Positions 1 through 8,654 of a DNA stretch of 64,000 bases are shown one piece after another. The notes under the pieces are model-generated. The model was not told the origin of the DNA, searched no databases, and worked only from the letters and a program-made list of their open reading frames with translations. Position numbers and translations under genes: made by a program. Source of the stretch: Lachnospiraceae bacterium (lineage in GTDB: Bacteria; Bacillota; Clostridia; Lachnospirales; Lachnospiraceae); contig JAGAPK010000062.1 of assembly GCA_017623295.1 (NCBI GenBank), forward strand, positions 1 to 64,000, given 5' to 3'. Position 1 is the first letter of the stretch, and each line of letters opens with the position of its first letter.

Positions 1-465
1 ATTGAAAGACAGGCGAAACAGGCATTAAAAGAAAGTGATAAGGATGAACTTTTAAAAGCTGCAGATAGATGTAAAGAAATCGAACGACGGTGTGAAGAAG
101 CAGATAAAAGGATAGAACGGTTGAAAGAAGAGTTAGGAACAGTTCAAAAGTATAAAAAGAAAACTTATGAGAATTTTGTAGATGGAATCCTCAGTAAGGA
201 AGAATATCTCTCTTACAAAGCAGAATATGAACAACAGGAGAAGAATGTGCGAAGTAAAATGGAGCAGGCAGAACTGGAAAAAGAAAGCTTTGGTGGTGCA
301 GAGGAAGAGCATGAACACTGGATGGAGAAGTTTATTAAGTATGGTTCGCTGGAAGAAGTGACAAGAGAGATTGTGGTGGAACTGATTGATAAAATTGTGA
401 TTTATAGTGATATGAGTATCGATATTAATTTCAAGTATCAGTCGCCTTATGTGGAAGCAGTTTAA
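1..465 (+). CDS. Large serine recombinase, C-terminal part (5' end outside window)
   Basis: The reading frame is open from the first base and gives the last 154 residues of a protein. It is rich in charged heptad-like sequence (coiled coil, about residues 1-100) and ends in a segment of the form VVELIDKIVIY followed by a beta-like DINFKYQ. This is how the zinc-ribbon/coiled-coil and DUF4368-type C-terminal region of large serine recombinases (TnpX and related integrases of Clostridia) ends. Such enzymes cut and rejoin DNA at attachment sites to move integrative elements. The catalytic serine domain would lie upstream, outside the window. The gene ends about 45 bp before a disrupted subtilase, the usual place for the recombinase at an element end. 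An internal start is unlikely because coding continues upstream of position 121. Confidence 0.8.
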   Translation: MERQAKQALKESDKDELLKAADRCKEIERRCEEADKRIERLKEELGTVQKYKKKTYENFVDGILSKEEYLSYKAEYEQQEKNVRSKMEQAELEKESFGGAEEEHEHWMEKFIKYGSLEEVTREIVVELIDKIVIYSDMSIDINFKYQSPYVEAV

Positions 466-509
466 CTGCATATTTTTTTGAGGAATCCTTCCCTTAGTTA
501 TAATGACCA
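1..509 (+). mobile_element. Right end of an integrative element carrying a large serine recombinase
   Basis: The recombinase stop codon is at 463-465. Coding homologous to the interior of a subtilase starts at about 510, in a frame that is closed by a TGA at 504-506. The 40 or so bases between are not part of either protein and should hold the element terminus and attachment junction. The other end lies outside the window, so the element size and type are unknown. Confidence 0.55.
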
Positions 510-1475
510 CATAATGGGACTTCCCTATTGGAGCGTTTCATTGATAATGTATCAGAAATCGGGCGTAGTGTTATCTGCGTGGGAAGCGGAAATGAAGGTG
601 CTTCCGGCGGACACTGCGGAGGAAGTGTGGGAGTAGTAGATTCTGCAACAGGGAGACCGGATGGAGAAAAAGTTTTGGTAGAACTTATCGTTGGAAACTA
701 TGAAACCGGACTGAATGTACAGTTGTGGAAAGATTATGTGGATCGCTACCGGATTGAAGTAATATCGCCTACGGGAGAGTCTTTCTTGGTAGATACGAAT
801 AAAGTAGGGAAACAGACATTTCAACTGGAGCAGACAACAGTGCTTCTTTATAATGGAGAACCGGCCCCATATCTTACCAGTCAGGAAATCTATTTTGATT
901 TATTACCTGCCGGAAATAATAGTTATATTAACAGTGGAGTCTGGGCATTTCGTTTAGAACCGGTGAAAACAATAACCGGGAACTATACTTTTTATCTGCC
1001 TTCGGGAGTTGTACGTTCCACACAAACTCGTTTTGTCAGACCAACTCCGGATGTAACGCTGACCATTCCCTCTACGGCATCCAAAGTTATAACGGTAGGA
1101 GCTTATCAGACAACATTAGAGGCTTATGCCGATTTTTCCGGAAGAGGGTATTTGTATCAAGATAGGCTGGGTGGACGAATCGAAGGTTCTTTTATTAAGC
1201 CGGATATTGTAGCTCCGGGAGTTGGTATATTAGCACCGGCAAGAGAGGGCGGTTATGAGGCGGTAACAGGTACTTCTTTTGCAACACCATTTGTTACTGG
1301 GGCGGCAGCACTGCTTATGCAATGGGGAATCATTGAAGGGAATGACAGGTATCTTTATGGAGAAAAGGTGAAAGCATATCTTCGTAAAGGGGCAACACCG
1401 ATTCGCGGAGAAAGCCAGTATCCGAATGCGAGAGTAGGCTATGGAGCACTTTGTTTAGAGGCAAGTTTGCCATAA
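510..1475 (+). pseudogene. Subtilase (S8) family serine protease, 5'-truncated
   Basis: The protein starts in the middle of a subtilisin-like domain. The residues HNGTSLLERF and VGSGNEG (with the oxyanion-hole Asn) come first, then a long insertion domain, then DIVAPG and the active-site GTSFATP near residue 250. The regions with the catalytic Asp and His are missing. Family members of this clostridial type (CspB-like) are about 550-600 residues long, while only about 320 residues remain here. In-frame similarity begins before the first possible start (TTG at 528), which shows that this is a gene fragment and not a short gene. The upstream neighbour is the end of a serine-recombinase element, so insertion of that element into the gene is the likely cause. 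It is probably inactive. Confidence 0.8.
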
Positions 1476-1515
1476 AACAAGCGTGAAATCGGCAGAAGAT
1501 ATGCTATTTTGCTAA

Positions 1516-1544
1516 TTGAACAGGACTTTTTGGCGTGATATAAT
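1516..1544 (+). promoter_or_regulatory. Sigma-A type promoter for the 1603 lipoprotein
   Basis: TTGAAC at 1516 and TATAAT at 1539 are separated by 17 bp, and a TG precedes the -10 box (extended -10). The start codon of the next gene lies 59 bp downstream of the -10. Confidence 0.75.
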
Positions 1545-1602
1545 AGCCAAGATACTATTTACATTTTTTTCTATTTATAATTTAGTGTAAGGGAGAAAAC
1601 AG

Positions 1603-2871
1603 ATGAAAAACAAAGTTATTGCAGCATTTTTAGCAGCATCTATGGTGTTTGGATTGACAGCATGCGGTTCTGCAACTCCTACTGCATCTGATGTTACAGG
1701 TGACAGAGAGAAAACAAAGGAAGAAGCAGAAGACGAGGAAGTAGAAGAGGAAACTGAGGAAGAAGCAGAAAAAACTGAGGAAGAAGAAACAGAAGAAGTG
1801 GAAGAAGAAACAAAATCTTCTGCAAAGGGAGTTGTTTTTGGTTCTAAAGAAGCATCAGGTTATACAGATTTTGCATATTTGATGGAAGCAATTATTGCAA
1901 CTTCTGAAACAAAATCAGGAGAGAAAGCAAGCTATTCTGTATATATTCCGGATGATGATTATTCATCCGTTTCCGGTTCCCGTGCAAGAAGTTCACGTAT
2001 GGGTGTAACCTTTGAAGTGGATATTGCACCATATTTACAGTATGAGGCAGAAGATTATACAGTAGCAGAAAATCTGGAAGAGTATGTAACAAGCACTATG
2101 GAATATGCATCCAGTTCATATTACGGAATTACCGTAGGAGAAGTTGAAGAATTATCAGATGGTTCCGCTGTTTGTGAAGTAAGTTATATGGATTATGATT
2201 CTTATGATGATGCATATTATCCATTTTATGAGCAGTATAATCTGAAAGAAATGGAAGACGGCATTTATTCACTTACAGTTGTTGAAATCAATGCAGATGA
2301 AACAACAGGTAAAACATCAGCGCTTGTAGAAGAACTTGAATCCTTCTATCAGATTGATATTAACTGGGATGAGAATTTTGCAGATGCTAAGAGAGCAGAA
2401 TTTGAAAATAGTGAAGAATTTAATCCGGATGCTTTCAATTTAGGATTTATGTCTTTCGAACTTCCGGAAGGATGGGAAAAAGATGAGGATGAAAGTTCTT
2501 ATGATGAATATGTATTCGCACCGGATGGAAATTACGCATTAGCAGATGTTGCAATTACTGTAACAAACGACTGGTCTTCAGATGATGTTGTTTCCATGTT
2601 ACTGTCTGATGAAGAATATACCAAAACTTACTTTGAGTCTTATTTTGAAGGAATGACAAATGATATTAAAGTAGAAGATATGGGTGAAACTTTCATGGGT
2701 AGAACTGCTAAAATTACAATTGAAGCATCTACAGATGATGGTGCAGCTACATTGACATACTATATGGGTCAGCAGGATTCAGATGTAAATATCATTTATG
2801 TTTATTCATGGGAAGGCGAAAGTGCAGACGAAGCTGTTAATATGATTTTTGAAACAGGTAGTTTGAAATAA
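1603..2871 (+). CDS. Secreted lipoprotein with acidic linker, function unknown
   Basis: This 422-residue protein starts with a lipoprotein signal (lipobox LTAC, Cys21), so it should be anchored to the outer face of the membrane. Residues about 35-75 are almost only Glu, Lys and Thr and form an acidic linker. The rest (about 80-420) is a soluble part with no family that I recognise. It is rich in Tyr, Ser and Asp, and its second half has alternating beta-like stretches such as LGFMSFELPEGWEKDED, reminiscent of PsbP/DUF-type surface lipoproteins. A good ribosome binding site (AGGGAG) lies 8 bp before the ATG. It is a single-gene unit with its own promoter and terminator. Confidence 0.75.
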   Translation: MKNKVIAAFLAASMVFGLTACGSATPTASDVTGDREKTKEEAEDEEVEEETEEEAEKTEEEETEEVEEETKSSAKGVVFGSKEASGYTDFAYLMEAIIATSETKSGEKASYSVYIPDDDYSSVSGSRARSSRMGVTFEVDIAPYLQYEAEDYTVAENLEEYVTSTMEYASSSYYGITVGEVEELSDGSAVCEVSYMDYDSYDDAYYPFYEQYNLKEMEDGIYSLTVVEINADETTGKTSALVEELESFYQIDINWDENFADAKRAEFENSEEFNPDAFNLGFMSFELPEGWEKDEDESSYDEYVFAPDGNYALADVAITVTNDWSSDDVVSMLLSDEEYTKTYFESYFEGMTNDIKVEDMGETFMGRTAKITIEASTDDGAATLTYYMGQQDSDVNIIYVYSWEGESADEAVNMIFETGSLK

Positions 2872-2880
2872 GAAATTCTC

Positions 2881-2920
2881 AGAGCACAGGCTGTATGAAG
2901 CTTGTGCTCTTTTTTGTTTT
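2881..2920 (+). terminator. Intrinsic terminator after the 1603 lipoprotein
   Basis: AGAGCACAGGCT pairs with AGCTTGTGCTCT (12 bp with one G-U pair), followed by a T-rich run. Confidence 0.85.
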
Positions 2921-3010
2921 TTAGGGAGATTTTTCAGAAAAACTTAAGAATATCCCAATGCGGTTTTTAAGAATCCGCTGATAAGATAAAAAGGTAAAAA
3001 TGGTGGAAAT

Positions 3011-4366
3011 ATGCATAAGATAAAAGTTTTGTTTATGACACTTCTTCTGGCTGCCAGTACCAACTGGATAGGTATTTTACAAGGGATTGCACTACACAAG
3101 AGTGCTGCCGTGTTGTTTGTTTTGGCAGCAGGCGCATTTTTTATTGGAATGAACATAATTCCTTATACCGGGAGCAGGAGAGAAGGAATAGCAGGAAAAC
3201 GATTACAACAGCTTCAAAAAGGCAGATATCTCGTTTTGTACACAGGATTGACTTTTGTAGTCAATCTGACGGTAAATATTATGCTGGGAATGCATTTGAA
3301 GTTTATAAATGCAGGAAGTATTGTACTTTTTGCGGTTGGTATTATTGTGTGGCTGATAAGCGAAGGAATCCTATTGCTGAACGGCTGTATTCGTTTGTTT
3401 GCAACTTCCGTTCAGATGGGAATTCGCTATCGAATTGCAATATTCTTTTTCTGGTGGATTCCGGTTCTTAACTTATTTTTCTTCTATAAATTATATCAGT
3501 TGGCAGGACAGGAGTATGAAATAGAATTAGAGAAAATGGAACTCAATGCGGTGCGGAAAGAAAACGAATGTTGTCATACAAAATATCCGCTTTTGATGGT
3601 ACACGGGGTCTTTTTCCGGGATGCACGTTTCTTTAATTATTGGGGCAGAATACCGAAAGAATTGATGCGTAATGGTGCAGAAATCTATTATGGTAATCAG
3701 CAGTCTGCGGCAACCGTTGCAAAATCCGGTCAGGAACTGGCAGAAAGAATCAAGCAAATTGTAGAAGAAACCGGCTGTGAGAAAGTAAATGTTATAGCAC
3801 ATTCCAAAGGTGGTCTGGATATCCGATATGCAATCAGTAAGGGCGGGGCAGCAGACTGCGTGGCATCACTTACGACGATTAACACACCGCACAGAGGATG
3901 TATGTTTGCGGATTTTCTTCTGGGAAAAGCACCGGAAGGACTACGTCAGTTTCTGGCAAAAAGGTACAATGGTGCACTTCGGAGGCTGGGAGATGCATCA
4001 CCGGATTTTCTGGGTGCAGTAACGGATTTGACGGCAGCAAGATGTCAGGAACTGAATAGAGAGATGCCGGATTGTGAACAGGTATATTACCAGAGTGTTG
4101 CTTCTTCCATGCCAAAAGCGCACAGCGGTAGATTTCCGTTAAACTTTTCTTATTATCTTGTGAAATATTTCGATGGTGAAAACGATGGTCTTGTATCGGT
4201 TGAATCTGCTTTGTGGGGAAATGTATATCAGGTGTTGAAACCGGAAGGTAAGCGTGGTATTTCTCATGGAGATATGATTGATTTGAATCGCGAGAACTTT
4301 TCAGATTTTGACGCGCGAGAATTTTATGTAAACCTAGTACAGACCCTGAAAGAAAGAGGTTTCTAA
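3011..4366 (+). CDS. Membrane-anchored lipase/esterase (alpha/beta hydrolase)
   Basis: The 451-residue protein has four or five hydrophobic segments in the first 170 residues and then a cytosolic or surface alpha/beta-hydrolase domain. The domain has the oxyanion loop LMVHGVFFRD (near residue 196), the nucleophile elbow AHSKGG with Ser265, an acid candidate in FDGENDGLVS and a His candidate in ISHGD near residue 420. This order fits lipase family I.4-like and PGAP1-like enzymes, which hydrolyse acyl esters. The natural substrate is not visible from sequence; a membrane lipid or acyl ester is plausible. The YdcF gene follows after 47 bp and is probably co-transcribed. Confidence 0.75.
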   Translation: MHKIKVLFMTLLLAASTNWIGILQGIALHKSAAVLFVLAAGAFFIGMNIIPYTGSRREGIAGKRLQQLQKGRYLVLYTGLTFVVNLTVNIMLGMHLKFINAGSIVLFAVGIIVWLISEGILLLNGCIRLFATSVQMGIRYRIAIFFFWWIPVLNLFFFYKLYQLAGQEYEIELEKMELNAVRKENECCHTKYPLLMVHGVFFRDARFFNYWGRIPKELMRNGAEIYYGNQQSAATVAKSGQELAERIKQIVEETGCEKVNVIAHSKGGLDIRYAISKGGAADCVASLTTINTPHRGCMFADFLLGKAPEGLRQFLAKRYNGALRRLGDASPDFLGAVTDLTAARCQELNREMPDCEQVYYQSVASSMPKAHSGRFPLNFSYYLVKYFDGENDGLVSVESALWGNVYQVLKPEGKRGISHGDMIDLNRENFSDFDAREFYVNLVQTLKERGF

Positions 4367-4413
4367 AAAATTAAAGAGATAGTTTTCTTGGAAACAATAA
4401 GAAGGGAGAATTC

Positions 4414-5172
4414 ATGAAAAAGGAAGTGATTGGTATTATATTAAGTGTATTGCTTAGTGTATTTTGTTTTGGATATTGCATTCTGATTTACAGCATTAAA
4501 TCGGGAACGAAGTTTTATCTGATTTGGGCGGCCGGTGGTTCCTTTTTTCTGGGGCTTGCTTTCTTTTTACATTTCCATATGTGGGCTAAATTGCCATCTG
4601 TCTTACAGAAGATAATAACGATAGGCGTGATTTTGGGAGTTCTTCTATTTGTGATTGTGGAAGGATTAATTATTAGCCATTACAATGAAAAGGGCGATGA
4701 AAATCTGGATTATATTATTGTACTTGGCGCACAGATTAAAGAAAAGGGACCTAGTGCAGCATTGAAGTTTCGCCTGGACGAAGCTTATGAATATCTGATA
4801 GAAAATGAAAATACCATTTGCATTGTTTCCGGTGGACAAGGGGCGAATGAACCTTGTACAGAAGCCCAGGGAATGTATGAATATCTAGTGAAAAAAGGGA
4901 TTGAACCGGAACGCATTATCATGGAAGATAAATCAACGGATACTTCAGAAAATATTTTGTTCAGTGCGCAGTTTCTGGATAAGGAGAAGGATAGTGTGGG
5001 AATTGTAACGAATAATTTTCATGTTTTTCGTGGCGTGCATCTGGCGAAACATCTTGGAATTGAAAATGTTTGCGGAATTTCAGCACGTTCTAATGTTTAT
5101 TTTCAGTTAAACAATATGGTGAGAGAGTTTTTCGGCATCATGAAAGATTTAGTATGCGGAAATCTGATTTAG
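4414..5172 (+). CDS. YdcF/SanA-like (DUF218) membrane protein
   Basis: The 252-residue protein has three hydrophobic segments (about 5-85) and a C-terminal DUF218 domain. Typical signatures are YIIVLGAQIKEKGPS, IVSGGQGANEP, the E-R-I-I-M-E-D-S-T-T-like stretch (here EDKSTDTSENI) and VTNNFHVFRG. Members of this family (YdcF, SanA, ElyC) are envelope proteins linked to cell-wall carrier lipid metabolism and vancomycin sensitivity. The biochemical role is mostly open. It has a strong ribosome binding site (GAAGGGAG). Confidence 0.8.
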   Translation: MKKEVIGIILSVLLSVFCFGYCILIYSIKSGTKFYLIWAAGGSFFLGLAFFLHFHMWAKLPSVLQKIITIGVILGVLLFVIVEGLIISHYNEKGDENLDYIIVLGAQIKEKGPSAALKFRLDEAYEYLIENENTICIVSGGQGANEPCTEAQGMYEYLVKKGIEPERIIMEDKSTDTSENILFSAQFLDKEKDSVGIVTNNFHVFRGVHLAKHLGIENVCGISARSNVYFQLNNMVREFFGIMKDLVCGNLI

Positions 5173-5309
5173 AAAGAAAATAGCAGACGTAGGATTTGGG
5201 AAATCTGATTTAAGCAGTTGGCTTGAAGTAATTCCTGTGGTAAGATAGAAATAAGATGTTTTTAACATATATAGATAGCATTGAAAATTAACAGATTAGG
5301 ATGAAATAG

Positions 5310-6353
5310 ATGAAAAAAAAGAAATTATTTGTCGCAAGTGCGATTGCTCTTTTGCTTTGTGCAGGATGCGGAGCAGAAGAAAAAACGGACAATATCAGTG
5401 TGGGAATGACTGCACTTGAAAATTTGCAGTATGAAGAAGCGATAGGATGTTTTGAGGCAGCGTTGGAAAATCAGGAGAATGAAAGACAACTGTATCGTGG
5501 TATGGGAATTGCATACATTGGTTTGACACAGTATGAAGATGCTATTGTCTATTTGGAGAAGGCATTGCAATTAAGCGATGGAACCCCGGAAGATATGGAT
5601 TATGACATCAATTATTATCTGGCAACCGCTTATTATAGAAGTGGACAGCCGGATAAGGCAATAAGTGCTTATGATGCGATTCTTGCTTTGCGGCCGAAGG
5701 ACATAGAAGCCTATTATTTAAGAGGTTGTGTAAAATTGTATGGTGGAGATTATGAAGGTGCGAAGTTAGATTTTGACCAGACAATTGCATTAAATCCGAA
5801 TGACTATGACAGAATGATTCAGATATACACCGCGTTGGTGGATAATGGATACAAAGATGCCGGGATTGAATATCTGCAGACCGCAGTAGCAAATAATGAG
5901 AAATCGATATCTGATTATGATTTAGGTCGTATTTATTATTATCTGGAAGATTATGAGAATGCAAAGCTTTGTTTATCAAAATTAAAAACATCTTCCGATT
6001 ATGGTGCAGCATTATTTCTTGGCAAAACCTATGAAGCACTGGGAGATTTCAATTACGCATCCAGCATTTATAGTGATTATGTAGAAAATGATCCAACGAA
6101 GCCGGAAATTTACAATCAGTTAGGATTGTGCAGAATGCAGATGGGTGAATATGAACTGGCATTAAGTGCTTTTCAGGCGGGGATGAGTATTGAAGATAAT
6201 GCGATGATGCAGACCTTGAAATTCAATGAAATAGTGGCATATGAATATATGCGGGACTATAAAACAGCAGCGGCGCTTATGAATGATTATTTGAAATCTT
6301 ATCCGGATGACACCGAAGCACAGAGAGAATATCAATTCCTGAAAACCAGATAA
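5310..6353 (+). CDS. TPR-repeat lipoprotein
   Basis: The 347-residue protein begins with a lipoprotein signal (CAGC lipobox, Cys about 20). About eight tetratricopeptide repeats follow and fill residues 30-345, with the usual pattern of Ala/Gly at position 8, Tyr at 11 and Ala at 20 (for example YEEAIGCFEAALE and YRSGQPDKAISAYDAIL). TPR solenoids bind peptides or other proteins, so this is probably a surface scaffold. No catalytic domain is seen. It stands alone between the ydcF-like gene and the Nudix-pyrF operon. Confidence 0.8.
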   Translation: MKKKKLFVASAIALLLCAGCGAEEKTDNISVGMTALENLQYEEAIGCFEAALENQENERQLYRGMGIAYIGLTQYEDAIVYLEKALQLSDGTPEDMDYDINYYLATAYYRSGQPDKAISAYDAILALRPKDIEAYYLRGCVKLYGGDYEGAKLDFDQTIALNPNDYDRMIQIYTALVDNGYKDAGIEYLQTAVANNEKSISDYDLGRIYYYLEDYENAKLCLSKLKTSSDYGAALFLGKTYEALGDFNYASSIYSDYVENDPTKPEIYNQLGLCRMQMGEYELALSAFQAGMSIEDNAMMQTLKFNEIVAYEYMRDYKTAAALMNDYLKSYPDDTEAQREYQFLKTR

Positions 6354-6383
6354 AATGCAGTAGAAATCTCAATTGGATGTTGG

Positions 6384-6412
6384 TTGACAAGCTAATGTGT
6401 CAATGGTACTAT
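6384..6412 (+). promoter_or_regulatory. Promoter of the Nudix-pyrF operon with overlapping dyad
   Basis: TTGACA (6384) and TACTAT (6407) are spaced by 17 bp. The -35 box is also the left arm of an inverted repeat, TTGACA-N8-TGTCAA, that ends at 6403, so a repressor bound there would cover the promoter. Confidence 0.7.
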
Positions 6413-6446
6413 TTTATTAGTTTTAGAAAGGAAATGGGGACAAGGT

Positions 6447-6851
6447 ATGGAGAACACTTTCTTACGAGTAAAAGGAATTATCAAGAAGGATGACAAATAT
6501 CTTTTGGCGAAAAGATGGGTGGATGATCGTATTCCGGACCCTTTTGTATGGGAGTTCGTGGATACAGAAGTAAATCATGGAGAAGCACCGGATGATGCGG
6601 TACTTCGTGCAATTAGCGAATTATTATCTATTGAAGGTAAAATTGAAAAAATTGAGTACACATGGTCAAGCATGTTAGGCGATACTCATTGTGTTGGTAT
6701 TGCATATATTTGTTCTATTCCGGAGGAAGAAGAATCTAATATTATATTGCCGGAAGAATATGGTGAGTATGAGTGGGTAACGAGAGCACAGTTCCCGGAA
6801 TATATTGAGAATCAGTATGTATTAAAAGACCTAGAAGGAAAGACATTATAA
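6447..6851 (+). CDS. Nudix-like hydrolase with degenerate Nudix box
   Basis: The 134-residue protein has the Nudix fold pattern: a first strand (VKGIIKKDDKYLLAKR), FVWEFVDTEVNHGE and a helix, then WVTRAQF near the end. The expected Nudix box GX5EX7REUXEEXGU is present only in part: HGEAPDDAVLRAISELLSIEG keeps the Gly-Glu and Arg but lacks the REXXEE metal ligands. It may therefore bind a nucleotide without hydrolysing it, or use other ligands. It lies 25 bp upstream of pyrF in the same operon, which suggests a link to nucleotide metabolism. The start has a good upstream GAAAGGAAA region. Confidence 0.6.
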   Translation: MENTFLRVKGIIKKDDKYLLAKRWVDDRIPDPFVWEFVDTEVNHGEAPDDAVLRAISELLSIEGKIEKIEYTWSSMLGDTHCVGIAYICSIPEEEESNIILPEEYGEYEWVTRAQFPEYIENQYVLKDLEGKTL

Positions 6852-6876
6852 AATTACTGTCAAGAGGAGAAAAGCA

Positions 6877-7803
6877 ATGATTAATAAGTTGGTAAGCAAC
6901 ATTCAGAAAACGGGAGCACCTATCGTAGTAGGTCTGGACCCAATGTTAAAATATGTACCGGAACATATTCAGAAAAAAGCTTTTGCAGAGCATGGAGAAA
7001 CTCTTAAAGGTGCAGCAGAAGCTATCTGGTTATACAACAAAGAAATCGTAGATAATGTATATGATTTGATTCCGGCAGTAAAACCACAGATTGCAATGTA
7101 TGAGCAGTTTGGTATTGAAGGTCTGATTGCTTTTAAGAAAACAGTAGATTATTGTAAAGAAAAAGGCTTAGTGGTTATCGGTGATATCAAACGTGGCGAT
7201 ATCGGTTCCACATCCGAAGCATATGCGGTAGGACATCTTGGAAAAGTACAGGTTGGAAACAATTCTTACTATGGCTTTGATGAAGATTTTGTAACTGTGA
7301 ACCCATATCTTGGTTCTGATGGTGTGAATCCATTCATTAAAGTTTGCAAAGAAGAGAATAAAGGTCTGTTTATTCTAGTAAAAACATCTAACCCAAGCAG
7401 TGGTGAATTCCAGGATAGACTGATTGATGGCAGACCGCTATATGAAATTGTTGGTGAGAAAGTTGCACAGTGGGGCGAAGACTGTATGGGAGATTCTTAC
7501 AGCTATATCGGGGCCGTAGTTGGTGCTACTTATCCGGAAATGGGTAAAGTTCTTCGTAAGATTATGCCGAAATCTTTCATTCTTGTACCGGGTTATGGTG
7601 CACAGGGTGGAAAAGGTGCTGATTTAGTACATTTCTTCAACGAGGATGGTTTAGGCGCGATTGTAAACTCATCCAGAGGTATTATTGCAGCATATCAGCA
7701 GGAAAAATATGCAAAATACGGTGCAGAGAACTTTGGAGAGGCTTCCAGAGCAGCCGTAGAAGATATGATTGCGGATATCAGCGGAGCATTGCAGAATCGA
7801 TAG
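6877..7803 (+). CDS. pyrF: Orotidine 5'-phosphate decarboxylase
   Basis: PyrF converts OMP to UMP, the last step of de novo pyrimidine synthesis. The 308-residue length and the motif VIGDIKRGDIGSTSEAYA (catalytic Lys105) place it in the longer type-2 family. VGLDP near the N-terminus and LVPGYGAQGG near residue 240 (phosphate-binding loop) also fit. Most Lachnospiraceae keep pyrF next to pyrK, pyrD and pyrE, but here pyrE is about 11 kb downstream and pyrK/pyrD are absent from the window. It is terminated by a strong hairpin. Confidence 0.95.
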   Translation: MINKLVSNIQKTGAPIVVGLDPMLKYVPEHIQKKAFAEHGETLKGAAEAIWLYNKEIVDNVYDLIPAVKPQIAMYEQFGIEGLIAFKKTVDYCKEKGLVVIGDIKRGDIGSTSEAYAVGHLGKVQVGNNSYYGFDEDFVTVNPYLGSDGVNPFIKVCKEENKGLFILVKTSNPSSGEFQDRLIDGRPLYEIVGEKVAQWGEDCMGDSYSYIGAVVGATYPEMGKVLRKIMPKSFILVPGYGAQGGKGADLVHFFNEDGLGAIVNSSRGIIAAYQQEKYAKYGAENFGEASRAAVEDMIADISGALQNR

Positions 7804-7834
7804 AATGTTTTGAATAAGGTTAATGGAATTATGT

Positions 7835-7864
7835 AAGGATGCACGGTGGAGTGCATCCTTTTTT
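7835..7864 (+). terminator. Intrinsic terminator after pyrF
   Basis: AAGGATGCAC pairs perfectly with GTGCATCCTT (10 bp, loop of 6), followed by TTTT. Confidence 0.9.
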
Positions 7865-7906
7865 GAGAAATGAACGGTGTTTATTGTGAGAGAAAGCGTG
7901 AGAAAT

Positions 7907-8485
7907 ATGGTCAAAAATGAAATTCAGATTCGTGTAGCAAAGGTAGAAGATGCAGAGGAGCTTGTTGAAATTTATGCTCCTTATGTTAAAGAAACAGCAA
8001 TAACTTTTGAATATGAGGTTCCTTCTGTGGAAGAATTTGCGGATAGAATTCGTAAGACCTTAACACAGTATCCGTATTTGGTAGCAGTTATAGACAGTGA
8101 AATCGTAGGATATGCATATGCAGGTGCGTTTAAAACGCGCCCGGCATATGATTGGGCAGTGGAGCTTTCTGTTTATGTGAAAAAGGATAAAAGGCATATG
8201 GGAGTCGGAAGACAATTATATGATGCATTGGAAGAATTGCTTAAGAAGCAGAATATATTGAATTTGAATGCTTGCATTGCATATCCGGAAAACGAGGACG
8301 AATATCTGACAAAAGACAGCGTTGCATTTCATCAAAGCATGGGATATCGGATGGTAGGACAGTTCCATCAATGTGGTTATAAATTCAATCGCTGGTATCA
8401 TATGGTCTGGATGGAAAAACTTATTGGAGAGCATATTGCGAACCAGCCGCAAGTGAAGAAGTTTTCTCCCTTGATTCGTCCTTAA
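7907..8485 (+). CDS. GNAT family N-acetyltransferase (phosphinothricin acetyltransferase-like)
   Basis: The protein is 192 residues from the ATG at 7907, where the family normally begins (IQIRVAKVEDAEELVEIYAPYV). A GTG at 7877 in the same frame would add ten residues without similarity and has no clear binding site. The GNAT fold is seen as VAVIDSEIVGYAYAGAF, then the acetyl-CoA loop RHMGVGRQLYDAL, then HQSMGYRMVGQFHQCGYKFNRWYHMVWMEK. The order and the Y-x-R/W end match the PAT/YwnH group, which acetylates small amines or amino-acid analogues. The real substrate is unknown. It stands alone after the pyrF terminator. Confidence 0.8.
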   Translation: MVKNEIQIRVAKVEDAEELVEIYAPYVKETAITFEYEVPSVEEFADRIRKTLTQYPYLVAVIDSEIVGYAYAGAFKTRPAYDWAVELSVYVKKDKRHMGVGRQLYDALEELLKKQNILNLNACIAYPENEDEYLTKDSVAFHQSMGYRMVGQFHQCGYKFNRWYHMVWMEKLIGEHIANQPQVKKFSPLIRP

Positions 8486-8554
8486 GAGAAAATACCCTGA
8501 GGGTGAATGAAGAACATAATAATTGTACGAACGACTGCAAGAAAAAACATACTT

Positions 8555-8594
8555 AAAGTATCGTGGCGGTTGACAAAAAATCGCGAAGTATCGT
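8555..8594 (+). promoter_or_regulatory. Direct repeats around a TTGACA box upstream of the XRE-CPBP pair
   Basis: AAGTATCGT occurs at 8556 and again at 8586, 30 bp apart, on either side of TTGACA at 8570. The spacing of about three helical turns is what a DNA-binding dimer or pair of dimers would use. No clear -10 box is visible at the right distance, so the promoter itself is uncertain. Confidence 0.4.
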
Positions 8595-8654
8595 CTGATT
8601 CCATTGAGTTATAACCTCTTTTTGGGTAGAATGTACCTAAAAGGGGGTATTTTT

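Noticed and set aside
2944..3156. Reverse-strand frames opposite the lipase and other real genes
   Set aside because: They overlap genes with clear families and have the composition of antisense shadows without ribosome sites.
7877..7906. GTG start of the acetyltransferase at 7877
   Set aside because: The added residues lack family similarity and no ribosome site is at proper distance; the ATG at 7907 fits better.
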